49,807 nucleotides of DNA from the NCBI GenBank assembly GCA_902651635.1, contig CACRSC010000018.1, positions 280,060 to 329,866 of the forward strand. The letters are read 5' to 3'. The notes beneath the pieces were generated by a model. The model did no database searches. It was given only the letters and a program-made list of their open reading frames with translations, and was not told the DNA's origin. This document shows, one piece after another, positions 18,156-29,052 of the stretch (position 1 is its first letter; each line of letters starts with the position of its first letter). The DNA is from Mastigamoeba balamuthi (lineage: Eukaryota; Evosea; Mastigamoebida; Mastigamoebidae). The position numbers and the translations under genes were made by a program.

Positions 18156-20489
18156 TCAAGAGAACACAGGCTTGTGCCTCTTTGTTGGCGTGCTGAGCGA
18201 AATGGCGTTCTTTGGAGTCAGTAGTGTGGTCTGAATCGCTTGAACCATGGGGTAGTTCTTGGTGCAACGGACAACGCCGTCCCCAAGGAAGCGTACCACC
18301 GACTCCTCTGAAAGCACGCAGCAGTGAACGCCGTTGGCATCGTAGTAAACGTCCTGTACCGTACGAGGTCAGTGGACGCTGATCGGAAGTAACGAAGTGC
18401 ATACCTCGTCCATTGGCACATCAGTGTGCCCAGCCGTGCAGATCACGACGAGGAAGACGCGGAAGTCAGCAGCAGCGCACTTTTCCGCCTCTGCCGACAG
18501 GTCCGCCACGTTGAAAGGAGAGATGAGGTTCTTGAACTGGAGGCAAACGATCGTGTTCCCAGGGAGAGCGAAAAGCGCATCGGCAGTGCCGCTCTGCGGA
18601 AGGAAGTAGTAAAGCAGTCCGGGATTCGCCACAAGCATCGCGTACATCCTTCCGAGAAGTGCCGGGTGGAAAACCGTCTGGCAGGGGCATCTGAGCCAAA
18701 GGTGTGCTGCATAATCTCTCGCACCTTGAACGAGCTGGCACTGCTCTCCGCTGCCTGCATGAACGCTGCGAGCTCGTCGGCGTCTTTGCAGCCACCCTTG
18801 GAGAACTTCGGCAGCGGCGAGTCTGAAACGCGAAGCCTCTCCGGTAAAGCCAGCCCTCCCCAGTCCTCTGGCAGTGCGTCGAGGCCAGGCAGCCCCAGGT
18901 CGGAAAAGCTGTCGATCCGCGGGGTGATCTTCAGGCGTAAGCGGATAACAGAGAGAACAGCGTTCTCGAGGCGCTCTCCAGGCGTCGCGCACTCGGAAAG
19001 GTTCGCGAGGCATCCGGCAAACCTCTCGGACTTGAAGTAGCGCGACATACGGACTGTCAGCAGGTCGCCCTCACCAAAGGGGTCCGCAAAGACGCCAGCC
19101 CAGGCGATCACATCTGAGATGTTGCGGCCGTCCACCATAGTGCTCGCCCTCGAGACGGCTATCTCCGACCACACAAGGTCCAACAGCACCCGAACGGGCT
19201 CGCTCTCGCTTGCGGGAGCCTGAAGGCGACCAGATACGCCAGCGGAAGCTCAGAATACCCGCAGATGGGTGGGTGGGGCGCGGGCGCACCGGAAGGACGA
19301 ACGACTGCTTCAGCTGCATGACGCTCAAGACCATATGGCTGAGAAAAAGGCGCACCCCGGCCTCGCGGCTGTGCGGCGGCTCTCTGCACAATCGCAGGAG
19401 GAATATATCAGTCAGTGCCTTCGCGCGCCGAGGCAACAGGAGCTGCGCACATATTGTTTCCCTTGAAGACGCCAATCAGGGTATCGAGTAGACGCGGGGC
19501 CCCGGCAGTGAACTCGACCAGCAGGTCCAGGGACACATCGGTGCACCAGGCGGCCAGCCCAAAGTGCCTGAGCATGTCCGCAATAGTGGCGCGCGTCATA
19601 AGGTCTACGGGAATGAGCACAGTCTCGTTGATGGACGTTCCGTCGCTGCGGGCAGGATTGAGCAGCGCTGAGAGAAGGCGAGAACTCACCAGGGCTTTCC
19701 CGGGAAATCGACGTTGTGGCCAATGAGGTACAGGTACTGTGAGCGCCCGAGGAGGATGCTGAAGTGGCCTGCAGCATCGAGCGTCTCGGAAAAGTGCCAC
19801 ACGTCGTACAGCGCACGGACGCCGTCCTCGATGCACTTCTGCAGCGCTTTTGAGCAAGCGGCAATGGCAGTGGCCGCCGAGGCACCTTCGCCCTGCACTT
19901 CTCGAAGGACCCGACCTCGTCGAAGATGAATATGAAGTGCGAGCCGCGGGCGTGCTGCTCGAGGATGCTCACGACCTCGGCTGCGCTGCTGGGCGCCACG
20001 GACTGGCCCAGCGCCATCGTGAGCGCCTGCGACAGCACTCTGGCGACAGTCTCCTCGACAGAGCCCGGCGATTCGGCGTTGCCGTTGAACCTGACGTACA
20101 CGCGGGTCGCGTGCATCATCGTGTCGTACCTCCTCTGCCTCTCGGGGTTGCTCGAGGAGGAGCTTCCTGTACAGTCGCGCCCTGTCGGTGCGCTCCATGT
20201 CGGCGAGGACCTCGCGGAAGCGGTAGGCTACGGTCGTCTTGCCAGCGCCAAACGCCTGGTCCATCACGGGCGTCGTGAGGCGGCCCTGCCTCGCCAGGAG
20301 CGCGTTGGCTATCGCGAGCGCTGCCCGCTCTCGCTGGAAGAGCACGTCCTCGTACAGCCCCACCGGCTTCACCTCGAGCAGGCGGCGCTCTGTGGCACAC
20401 ACTGGGGCATGGCAAAGTTGGTGCGAGGGCCACCACAGCAGGACGCGCAGTGCCAATGCCACGGAGTGGGAGGGACAGGCGCAGAGAGA

Positions 20490-20542
<53 letters not shown>

Positions 20543-20789
20543 GTCTGCTTGCGAGCTGAGGAGATCGCGTTGCCTCCGCACCTGGGGGAGCGAGCGGGGG
20601 GACGTAAGCGTAGGTGGTGCCGGGGACGAGGACGTCGCTCTCGCTGAACACCTCGTAGCCCTCGGGGTCCCGCAGGGAGCCGACACCGCCGAACTTGGCG
20701 CCCAGCACTGCGTGCGCATTCCTCGGCGGCTGGGGCTTATAGCGGGCCACTGTGGTACCGCTCGCGTCCTTGATGACAACATCGCTCAT
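18156..20789 (-). CDS. Crinkler (CRN)-type protein: header, P-loop NTPase and nuclease-like domain
   Basis: The start at 20789 gives a ubiquitin-like CRN header (MSDVVIKDASGTTV ... DPEGYEVFSESDVLVPGTTY). A STAND/AAA-like NTPase follows, with Walker A FGAGKTT and Walker B FIFIFDEVGS, then LGRSQYLYLIGHN. The C-terminal domain ends with DALFALPGNTIVCLQFKN and VFLVVICTAG, which resembles the restriction-endonuclease-like (D...QxK) module paired with this NTPase in CRN proteins, and finishes VRFLGDGVVRCTKNYP. Introns supported by GT-AG and phase are 20390-20581 (contains a GA microsatellite), 19839-19885, 19646-19689, 19220-19289, 18678-18724 and 18354-18404. Frame changes near 20110-20170 and 19445-19475 are not explained by a convincing intron, so the copy may be damaged or carry sequence errors. 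About 720 aa. In pathogens CRNs act as nuclear effectors; in free-living protists the role is unknown. Confidence 0.7.
20483..20537. repeat. (GA)n microsatellite in CRN intron 1
   Basis: About 27 GA units with one T interruption; on the coding strand a polypyrimidine CT tract. The long minus-strand ORF reads it as LSLSLS, but it lies inside a well-supported intron. Confidence 0.9.
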
Positions 20790-21201
20790 TATGGCTCTTT
20801 CGCCCGGCTCTGCGCGGGAGGGGTTCTCGCGGCAGTTTAATTCGCGCCCCTTTCCGCAAAGCGCGATGATAAAAATGGAGGTTCAAATATCTTGTCACAA
20901 GATATTATTGTATTGATTCAGGGTGTTAGCAGACGCTCGCCTCTCCATGCGCTGTGTGTGTGGTGGCCATCCAGGTTCAGCCGCGAAGCCGACCAATGAT
21001 GCTGTGCCTCCAGCAAATTATCTCCATGGAGCAGCTATCCTTTCCCAATACTCACTGTGCTCGCATTGGCCGTCCCAAGCGAGCTTTGGCAAGTTTGCCG
21101 GGTATCTAGTCGCTACCATGGCCAAGGGGCTTTGCGGCAAACTCACGGCCACGAGTCTTCCTCTTCCTCAGTCGCAACTCAATTGTGGTCGCCCACATGT
21201 C
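20790..21201. other. Intergenic, CRN promoter side
   Basis: Between the CRN start and the WD40 stop. An AT-rich patch (about 20870-20925, with CTTGTCACAAGATATTATTG) lies about 100 bp upstream of the CRN start; no clear TATA box or other element. Confidence 0.35.
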
Positions 21202-22308
21202 TCAGTCGTTAATCACCAAGAGGCTCTCCACAAACGAAGTGTGGGCCTGCCAGACAGTCGCCAGCTCCCACCCGCCGGTGCTGCCCTTGGCCCTCCGCAC
21301 GGCCGAAATGGTCCCGTCCGAGTGCCCCATGAAGCACGTCCCCGACGAGGAGCACGCGACGCTCCAGACCCCCGGGCTGTGCGTGCGCCTCCTCTCCACC
21401 GTCGAGCACTTGGAGCTCCACCGCGCATCCCCAGCCACGTCGACCGACGCCGTCAGGCTGCTCCAGAACCCCCCGACGACAGTCGAGGACTCGGGCAGCA
21501 GCGCGCACGATAGCAGGGAGACGTCCCTGTCCTTGAGCCCCACCCTTCCTGGCACCGCCACCCTGTTGTCGGGCCACACCCAGACGCTCTCGTCGCGGCA
21601 CACGACCGCGACGCTGTGCCCGCCCTCCCCGGGGCCAGTGGGCAGCTCAATGCCTGCGACGCCCGGCAGGCCGTCGAACAGCAGCTCACTGCATCCCCTC
21701 GCTACCACCCGAGCGTCCCACGAAACGGCCCGCGTTCCAGACGCGCTCCAGAACACGCAGTCGCCGAACGACGACGACGACGAGGCCCGCAGCGACGCGA
21801 CGCCCTCGCGCGAGAGAGATGCCGGGGTCTTGAAGGCGGGGCTGGTCGCGGGGTCCGCCCGGGGGTCCCACGCCGAGACGCGCCCGTTGGACTTGCCGAA
21901 CAGGACCAGCGGGGCGTCGTGGAGGTACAGGGTCTCGAGGCAGAAGAGCCCGCGGTGCCTCCGCGAGTTGCCCGCGTGCTCGGCAACGAGGCGCTCGGCA
22001 CGGGCGTCCCAGAGCTTCAGGGAGCAGCTCGCGGAGGCCGAGACGAACCCCGAGGGTCCGAGCTGGCACGCAGCAACGCACGGGGAGCCGTGCGAGAGCT
22101 CAGCGACGGGCTTCGAGTTGGAAGAGCTCCACAGGCGCACGAAGTCGTCGAAGCCCGCAGAGACCAGCAGCGACCTCGAGTGGAGCGCCACTTCGCGGGC
22201 CAGGTGCTGGGGGAACAGGGACGGCGCTGCGGGGCTGTGCTCGCCCAAGCGCTCGTTCTGAGCGAGCAACAACGCAGCGAGGCTCCCCTGGGTCCAAATG
22301 TCAGCCAT
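21202..22308 (-). CDS. WD40-repeat protein
   Basis: The single-exon frame starts at the ATG at 22308 (MADIWTQGS). An in-frame ATG at 22434 adds 42 residues of non-coding character, so it is not preferred. Repeats carry the usual GH/WD signatures: SAGFDDFVRLWSSS, SASASCSLKLWDARAERL, GRVSAWDPRAD, RAVSWDARVV, ESVWVWPDN and GHSDGTISAVRR. About 368 aa is enough for one seven-bladed propeller and little else. It is divergently arranged with the SCAMP gene, sharing a 500-bp intergenic region. Scaffold proteins of this kind are too varied to assign a pathway. Confidence 0.75.
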   Translation of the reverse strand: MADIWTQGSLAALLLAQNERLGEHSPAAPSLFPQHLAREVALHSRSLLVSAGFDDFVRLWSSSNSKPVAELSHGSPCVAACQLGPSGFVSASASCSLKLWDARAERLVAEHAGNSRRHRGLFCLETLYLHDAPLVLFGKSNGRVSAWDPRADPATSPAFKTPASLSREGVASLRASSSSSFGDCVFWSASGTRAVSWDARVVARGCSELLFDGLPGVAGIELPTGPGEGGHSVAVVCRDESVWVWPDNRVAVPGRVGLKDRDVSLLSCALLPESSTVVGGFWSSLTASVDVAGDARWSSKCSTVERRRTHSPGVWSVACSSSGTCFMGHSDGTISAVRRAKGSTGGWELATVWQAHTSFVESLLVIND

Positions 22309-22809
22309 TCCCTGATTCAGTTTGTTGAATCCGAAAACACTGGGAAAATCTCTGCAGTCTCGATTCCCTACATCAGCAATTTCCTCGCTCCCTTGCCCTC
22401 CGTCCGCATCGGTACCCGTGGCGTGATGCTCCAAGGGCTCAGGCCAATCCTTGCATGGTCGTCTAAGGTCTGCCTCGAATCAGAGATCTCCGGTACAACG
22501 CGGGCAATGCTGCGTTATTTCACGAGTCTTTGTCCAAGTGAATTTGTTCGACGACACGTCACTGCGGAAAGGTCCATCCGCCGTGCTCGGCCACCAGCAG
22601 CCTGGCCACGACCGCAGGACGGAGCGGCGGGCCTGCACCGGGCCGCTGGCCCCGCAACCGACAGGATGTCCGCTTTTCCGAAACTGATTCTCGGTGACTC
22701 AGGCCCTCGTGACTGGCCCCCTCTCCAAGACAGTGCACAATAATTGCAGCCGCAGAGGCATTTCCCCCCGCCCTCCCGCTCTCTCGGGGTCCCGCCAGCT
22801 GGTGCGCTC
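22309..22809. other. Shared divergent upstream region (WD40 / SCAMP)
   Basis: About 500 bp without a credible gene. It separates two divergently transcribed genes and presumably holds both promoters; no TATA box or other motif stands out. Confidence 0.4.
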
Positions 22810-23797
22810 ATGGCCGACTACTGCGACGCCCCGCCCATGCCGCCGCGCAACTCCAACGCGCCGAACCTCGACGACATCGACCGCGTCCGTCCCGCCGCTC
22901 TGTTGTTGTCCTCCCGTCTGAACTGGAAACTCACACGGACCGGCTGCCCTCCTCCCAGAGGCTCAAGGCGCTCGAGGCGCGCGAGCGCGAGCTGGACGCC
23001 CGCGAGAACGCGCTCAAGCAGCGCGAGATATCGGGCGGCGACAGCGGGAGCTTCAAGAAGCTCAGGTCTGTCCACGGGGTGTCGGTTGGGGTCCGCAAAT
23101 ATCTTCCGGAGATTTCTCAGTATCTTCCTGTCCGCTGGCGTGGCAAATCTCCCCGCGGCGACACAGGCCGCCGAACTGGCCGGGACGCCCGTGGCCCAAG
23201 CCCTTCGTGCACCAGGACATCCGCGGGGAGATCGCCGCGGGCGGCGGCCGCAACGTGGTGCTGACGCTGTACTACCACTGGTACCTGACGCTCGTCGCGC
23301 TGCTCTACAACGTGGCCTGCGCCATCGCCGTCCTCGTCAAGGACTCGAGCGCGGGGCCCAACCTCGGCGTGGCCATCGCCGAGGCGCTGCTGTGGCCCCC
23401 GATCTCGCTGTTCATCTTCCGCATGCAGTACAACGCGCTGCGCACGTTCAAGCCCACGCGCGTCTTCCTCTTCTTCGCGCTCTTCCTCTTCCAGATCGCC
23501 GTGCACGGCTTCGCCGTCGTCGGGCTCAAGGGCAGCGGCTTCTGCTGCGTCGTGCGCGCGCTCGACATGGGCAACAGGAGCGTCAAGATCATGTGCTGGG
23601 TCGACGCGGCTGTGTGGGCCGCCAGCACGGCGCTCTGCTTCTACGTGTGGGTCCACATGCGCATTCAGTGGAACAAGTACGGCGGCCTCTACGCCGCCCA
23701 GCGTGCCAAGGCCAAGGTGCGCCAGTGGCCTCCTCTCCTCCGTTCCTCCGCCCCCTGAACCCAGGTTCTTTCTGCGGCGCAGGCAACGCAAGTGTGA
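22810..23797 (+). CDS. Secretory carrier-associated membrane protein (SCAMP)
   Basis: Four exons (22810-22884, 22959-23065, 23167-23716, 23783-23797) join in phase to about 248 aa. Order: a short N-terminus (MADYCDAPPMPPRNSNAPN), a charged coiled coil (LEARERELDARENALKQRE), the SCAMP hallmark PNWP...WPKPFVHQDI just before the membrane region, then four hydrophobic spans (starting near YYHWYLTLVALLYNVA, ALLWPPISLFIFRMQYNAL, VFLFFALFLFQIAV, WVDAAVWAASTALCFYVW) and a short basic tail. The long second cytosolic loop and the RALDMGNRSVKIMCW region match the family. SCAMPs sit in post-Golgi and endosomal membranes and act in vesicle recycling. It lacks the NPF repeats of animal SCAMPs, as in plant and protist forms. 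The last exon codes only four residues. Confidence 0.85.
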
Positions 23798-24085
23798 GTG
23801 GGGACCGCGGAGTAGGTCTGCCTGGTCGTCGGTATAGATAGGGGCCCTTGGGCGTGGCGTAGCTCGGGGCGCTGCTGCAAACGATGCAAAACAATTGGAT
23901 CGACCGATAGGCTTGTGTCTGTGTGTCACTCCTCGTGTGGACTCTCCCCCCCCCGCTGTTCTGTCTTCTCTCGTTGCTTGTCAGGGGACGGATCGCGGCC
24001 AGCCAGCCCACCGCTGGTCGCCTCTCTGCGGAGGGATGAGCGGTTGCAGCCGGGCACATGCGAGGAGAGGCGCCTGTTGAGTGTT

Positions 24086-27000
24086 TCAGTGCGCTGCCAC
24101 AGCCTGCAGTGCGGCGGCAGTGTGCACGGCGATCTTCTCGAACGCCGCGTCGTACTCGGCCGGCTCGTACCTCGCGCTCACGCACACCCGCAGCGCCGGG
24201 CGCGCGGTCGCCGCCGTGTCGGCAGCCACGAACCGGGCCACGCACACCCCGAGGCCCTCCTCGCGGCACTTGGCCGACACGCTCTCCAGCACGGCCTCGT
24301 CCTCCTCCCTCGCGGCCCACGTCGCCCCGCGCTTCCTCAGCGACACCATCATCACCGGCGAGCTCGCGTCCCCGCTCACCTCGTACAGCGCCCCCAGCCG
24401 CTCCGCCGCCGCCGCCCGCGCCCGCTCCACGTTGCGCCGCAGCGCCGGCGTGATGTCCGCCGCCTCGCGGTCCAGCTTGTCGATCGCAGCCACCGCCGCG
24501 CTGCACAGGTACGGCGGCGCGCTCGCGCTGAACACGTACCCCAGCCCCGACAGCACCTGGTACGCCATGAACCGCCGGCTCCCGCAGCAGAAGCCCCCGA
24601 TCGACCCGAACGCCGTCTCCAGCGACCCCACCAGGAACTCGATCGTCGTCTGCTCCATCAGCGCCGCGTCCCCGGTCCGCTCGGCCCAGTGCTCCCGCAG
24701 CCCGCGCCCCGTCGAGCCCAGCACCCCCAGCGAGTGCGTCTCGTCCACCACCAGCGACGCCCCGTACCGCCGCTTCAGCGCCACCAGCTCCGGCAGCGGC
24801 GCCACGTCCCCGCTGTTGGCGAACACCCCCTCGGTCGCGATGTACTTACGCCCCTTGGCAAACTCCTTGCACTTGCTCACCGTCGCCATCAGCCGCTCCA
24901 GCGCCCCCATGTCGTTGTGCGCGTACGCGAACCCCTTGGCCCGCGCCAGCTGCACCCCGATCTGCGACGACATGCTCACCCCCTCGTCGTAGAAGATCAC
25001 GTCGTTGGCCTCGTTCGCGTACGGCGGTATCACGCTCGTCGCCACCAGCGCCCCGTACGAGTACAGGATCGTCGCCTCGTACCCCACAAACTCGCTGATC
25101 CTCTGCTCCAGCTCCAGGTGCTTGTCCGTCGTCCCGTAGAACCCGCGGGCGCTGCACGACCCGCAGCCGTACGTTGCAATAGTCCTCTTTGCAGCCTCGC
25201 GAACCTCGGAGCAGTTGGCGAGCCCGAGGTAGTCCTGCGCCGACAGGTTCATCTCCAGCTTCTCCGCGACGCGCTCAGGCCTGCACGAGTCGGCATAGCC
25301 GCGGGGCGCGATGGGCTGGGACGTGTACGGGCGCTGCGAGGGGTCGACAGAGGGCATGTCGGGCATCTCGCTCTGCCGTAGCCCCGACAGGTACGCGTCC
25401 ATGCCGGCCAGCGCGCGGCGCGCCTGCGACTCGGTGAGGAAGTCGATCGAGAGCTCCCGTGCGACGCTGGCGATCTTGGACACGGCCTCCTCGACCTCCG
25501 TGGGGTCGAACGCGGCGCACACGCACAGGCGCGAGGCGAGGCCTGTGATGGGGGTCGCTGGGTACCCGACGAGGACCGTGGCGACGCCCTTCTTGAGCAG
25601 CATGCGCGAGAACACCGCGAGCTTCGCCGGGTGGCGGATCATCAGAGCGACGACCGGCGAGTCCGGGGCGCCCAGCAGCTCGCAGTGCTCCCCGATCAGC
25701 AGACGCCTCAGCCGAACCGAGTTGTCCCGCAGGCGCCGGATGCGCTCGAGGCCGGCGCCCGTCTGCATGTGCTGCAGCGCGAGGACGATCTGCTGCGCGC
25801 AGGGCGGCGACATGGCTGCGCCGTAAAGGAACCCGGGGGCTGTGCGACGCACGTAGGCTACGGTGTCGCGGTCCGCAGCGATGTACCCACCGATGCTGCC
25901 GAACGACTTGGTGAACGTGCCCATCAGCACGTCTACGCGGCGCGGGCTGACGCCGCAGTACTCGCAGACGCCGCGGCCCGTGGGGCCCAGCGCGCCGATG
26001 CTGTGCGCCTCGTCGATGTAGAGCAGCGCGCCGTAGCGCTCCTTGAGCGCCACAATCTCGCGGAGGGGGCACAGGTCGCCCATCATCGAGTACAGGCCCT
26101 CGACGACGATCAGGATGCGGGACCAGCGTCCACGCTCCGTGGCGGAGGTCGCAGCGCGAAGGAGCTGCTCGAGGTGCTGCATGTCGTTGTGACGGAACAC
26201 GCGGACGGCCGCTGTGCTCGTTCGAATGCCCGTGATGGCCGATGCGTGGTTGAGCTCGTCGCTGATCACGAGGCCACCGCGGCCAACGAGCGCGGGAATC
26301 ACGAGCGAGTTCGTGGCAAAGCCCATCGACAAGACAGCGGCGTCCTCTTTGCCTGTGTCCCAAGTACAGCGGAATTGTGTGGTGAACACGAGAACATACT
26401 TCGAGTTTAGAGCTACGGCTGGTGAAGTCAAATCAAACAAATGTCGCCCACTCACCAAGGAATTTGGCGATCATCTCCTCCGCCTTGCGCTGCTCCGTCG
26501 AGATGCCCATCTCAGCCTGAGTCGTTGCTGTGGTGTTCGATGCGGTAAAATGAAATAATATTTCCGTTCTGTTGGAGATAACAGAGCTCGTACAAAGGCT
26601 GACGCCCGAGCGGTCGACGGCCTCGAGGATGCCCTCGGTGATGCCGGGGAAGACGCCGCCGTAGCCGAGGTAGTTGTAGCTGCCGAGGTTCAGGCAGCGC
26701 CGCGTGGGTGCCTCCATATCGGGCACGAGGGCCACGCGCACGCGGTCCATCACGTACCTCTTCCTCGGGATCACCTCGATGTACTTGCCGGGGCCACCTG
26801 TTGCGTCGCCCGTCAGAATGATTGTCACAGTCCAATGTCACAGGCTGATGCATCCCGGCTCTGGAATGGAGGGCACGTACCCCTGATGGGGCGGTTCCAG
26901 CCGTCGGAGATGGGCCCGTGAGCCCACTGCATGTACTTGGGGAAGAAGCCGCTGAGTCCCGCGTAGTCGTTGACCACCGTGTGATGCAGGACGTGTGAGC

Positions 27001-27184
27001 GGATCCACGCCTCGACGACGTTGTACAGAAACTGGGCGACGATGAGCCCGAATCCGATCCAGCAGTGCAGGCGAGCCCCGACGACGCGGTGTAGGCGACG
27101 AATAACGCCACGAGGCAGGCCGACGTCATTGGGATCATGGGCCTTTAGCCCCCGGGTCCACTCGGGCGCTGTGAGAGCGGACAT
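24086..27184 (-). CDS. Single-chain serine palmitoyltransferase (LCB2-LCB1 fusion), copy 1
   Basis: Four exons (27184-26881, 26797-26594, 26527-26456, 26352-24086) join in phase to 948 aa. The N-terminus has one probable membrane span (IGFGLIVAQFLYNVVEAWI). The LCB2 half has LNLGSYNYLGYG, GFATNS, VVEGLYSMMG, YIDEAHSIGALG and the PLP-lysine block GTFTKSFGSIGGYIAAD. After a linker (PDMPSVDPSQRPYTSQPIAP) comes an LCB1 half: YGCGSCSARGFYGT, YSYGALVAT, VDETHSLGVLG and SLETAFGSIGGFCCG, where the PLP lysine is absent as in true LCB1. Both subunits of the obligate heterodimer are therefore on one chain. It catalyses Ser + palmitoyl-CoA to 3-ketosphinganine, the first sphingolipid step, at the ER. A comparable fusion is known from a haptophyte-infecting virus; this copy is intron-bearing. 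Confidence 0.9.
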
Positions 27185-27542
27185 CTTCCCAACTCCGTTC
27201 TGAGGTACTGCTGGTGTATTGATCCTCACGTGGGTCCTGAATCACGTATCTCGATCGTGGCTGTGTGACGTGGGGACAGCACGTAGGCACATGCTTGGGG
27301 GCATCCTTGGGGCAGAAATGTGATGGTTGGGGCACCACAACCCCAACCCGCGGCTATCAAAGTACCCAGAAAAATGGGGTGTCAGTTTCTCATCCGTTTT
27401 CAGTTAAAACAACGAAGATGACGCCGGGTTTTGTCATCATATGCAGATCGTGCGGGGCCAATATCCTCCTTCTGCCAGGGGACAAGACGAGTTTCATTGA
27501 TGCTTCTTTGCATGAACCATGATTATGACAGGAAGGGTGTTT
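27185..27542. other. Intergenic upstream of SPT copy 1
   Basis: 357 bp between the SPT start and the stop of the first cellulase gene. Contains GGGGACAGCACGTAGGCAC and a few AT-rich stretches; no gene or clear promoter element. Confidence 0.35.
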
Positions 27543-29052
27543 CTAGAGCAGACGAGCGACTGCAGCCACGGAGGCGGCACCCACGGCGAGAGAGCTCGCC
27601 GACCCAGGGTGGAACGAGTCATCGCTGTTGGGAGCGACCTTGGAGGAGTGCGCCGGCCTTGTCGACGACGAGTGCCCGGCCGGAGTCCTCGACGAGGAGT
27701 GAGTCGCGGGGGAAGTCCCTGACGAGGACTGGGGCATATCTGGGTTGATGGCGGGGTTGGCGTTGTTGACGAGCATCTCGAACTGGGTCTGGAACCACTT
27801 GCCGGCCTGGGGCGCACCGGTCATCGAGTCGACGCTGCCGCACTTGCCGTCGTAGCGAGGGGCGCTCGAGTCCGAAGTGCCGTCGGACTCGCCCGGGGGC
27901 TTGATCCACGTGTACGCGTCGATCATCGGGTAGCTCGGGTTCGGGTTGGCCTTGGGCCTCTCGCCCAGACCAGCGCCCTTGATGTTGCACCAGTCGCCGA
28001 CGACGGCCCTGTGTGTATCGGCGCCGTTGCGGCTCGTGTCGACGATGAAGTGGGGGCCCTGGCCGAACACGCCGTTCTGGAACTTGTTGAAGACCTTCTG
28101 CACGTAGTCCAGCAGGCCATAGACAGGATTGAAATCACCGCAGCCCTTGGCGTTCTGCAGGGTCTGGTAATTGGCGACGTTGACCGAGAAGCCGCGGACA
28201 CTGGAAGTGTCGCCGGCCTGGTTCATAACGTCGTTGATGACCTGGAGGAAGCCGGCCATGTTGTTCTCCCAGCCGAGCCAACACTCGTGGGCGGCGTCGA
28301 TGTACATGTAGCGGTTGGCGCCCTTGAGGGTGCTGATGGCGTAGGCGACGCCCTGGTGGTAGATGCTGGGCTGGACCGAGTTGACCTCCCGGCAGCTGCT
28401 CGAAGTCTGCAGGTTGGTGACCATGTTGGGGAGCGAGTCGGGCTCGATGACCATCACGACGGGCACCGTCGGGTACTGGTTGAGGATCTTGTTCAGCCTG
28501 TCGATGTACTGCGTCTGTTGCGGATTTAGCCAAATTCCCGTGAGTGTCTTTCGGGGTGTTCTTACCTTATACTTGAAGAGGCCGTTGTCCTTGATGAGGA
28601 GCTCGCCGTTGGAGGCGAGGGCGGCGCAGTCCCTGTTGGGGAGGTCGTAGACGACGAGCTGGATGAGGGCGTCCTGCGCCTTGGCTGCCGCCATGTACCC
28701 GGGCAGTTAATCGAGCTTTTGTTGCGCATTAGTACTGAGCGTTTGTTTGGAAATCGCACAATGGGACAAAATTTACCCGTCAGGGCTCACACACGGGGTC
28801 AGGGAGAGAGCCTGAGAGAGGAGAGCTATGGCGTGCCATGGAGATGGTGTCAAGCCAGATGAAAGTGGGGTACTTCTTGACGACGTTGAACTTGGCCTTC
28901 ATGGAGGGGTTCACCCTGCTCGCTGCGTCGATCTCGGAGGCGTAGTCGGGGTTGACGAAGACCTTCTTGCCGAGTGAGTAGGGGTTCTGCGACTGGATAG
29001 CCGCGGCTATGCCGGCGAGTGCCAGCACCGCGAGAATGAGCCCGCTTCTCAT
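27543..29052 (-). CDS. GH6 cellulase (cellobiohydrolase/endoglucanase), paralog A, with in-frame stop
   Basis: Exons 29052-28837, 28715-28566 and 28514-27543 code a signal peptide (MRSGLILAVLALAGIAAA), the two GH6 signatures VVYDLPNRDC and VVMVIEPDSLPNM (catalytic aspartates), VDTSRNG and KPPGESDGTS, a Ser/Pro-rich tail and a terminal hydrophobic stretch (SLAVGAASVAAVARLL) that suggests GPI anchoring. There is no carbohydrate-binding module. The first intron appears to be GC-AG (ATG|GCACGC), as in paralog B. At the start of exon 2, where B reads LDKLPGYM, this copy reads LD-stop-LPGYM (TAA about 28707-28709). The rest is fully open, so it is either a recently damaged gene, spliced differently, or carries an assembly error. 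Reaction: hydrolysis of beta-1,4-glucan. Confidence 0.8.

Noticed and set aside
19686-20789. Single 367-codon exon at the start of the CRN gene
   Set aside because: It reads through a GA microsatellite (LSLSLS) that is bounded by phase-matched GT and AG sites, and loses the NTPase frame afterwards.
22309-22434. N-terminal extension of the WD40 protein (upstream ATG)
   Set aside because: The 42 extra residues lack coding character, and the ATG at 22308 gives a clean start.
23915-25381. 488-codon plus-strand ORF over the SPT gene
   Set aside because: Antisense shadow of the LCB1 half with improbable His/Arg/Pro-rich composition.
24086-27184. Integrated viral copy of the fused SPT
   Set aside because: The gene has three introns of local type shared with a second copy and sits among cellular genes. 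Nothing else viral is nearby.
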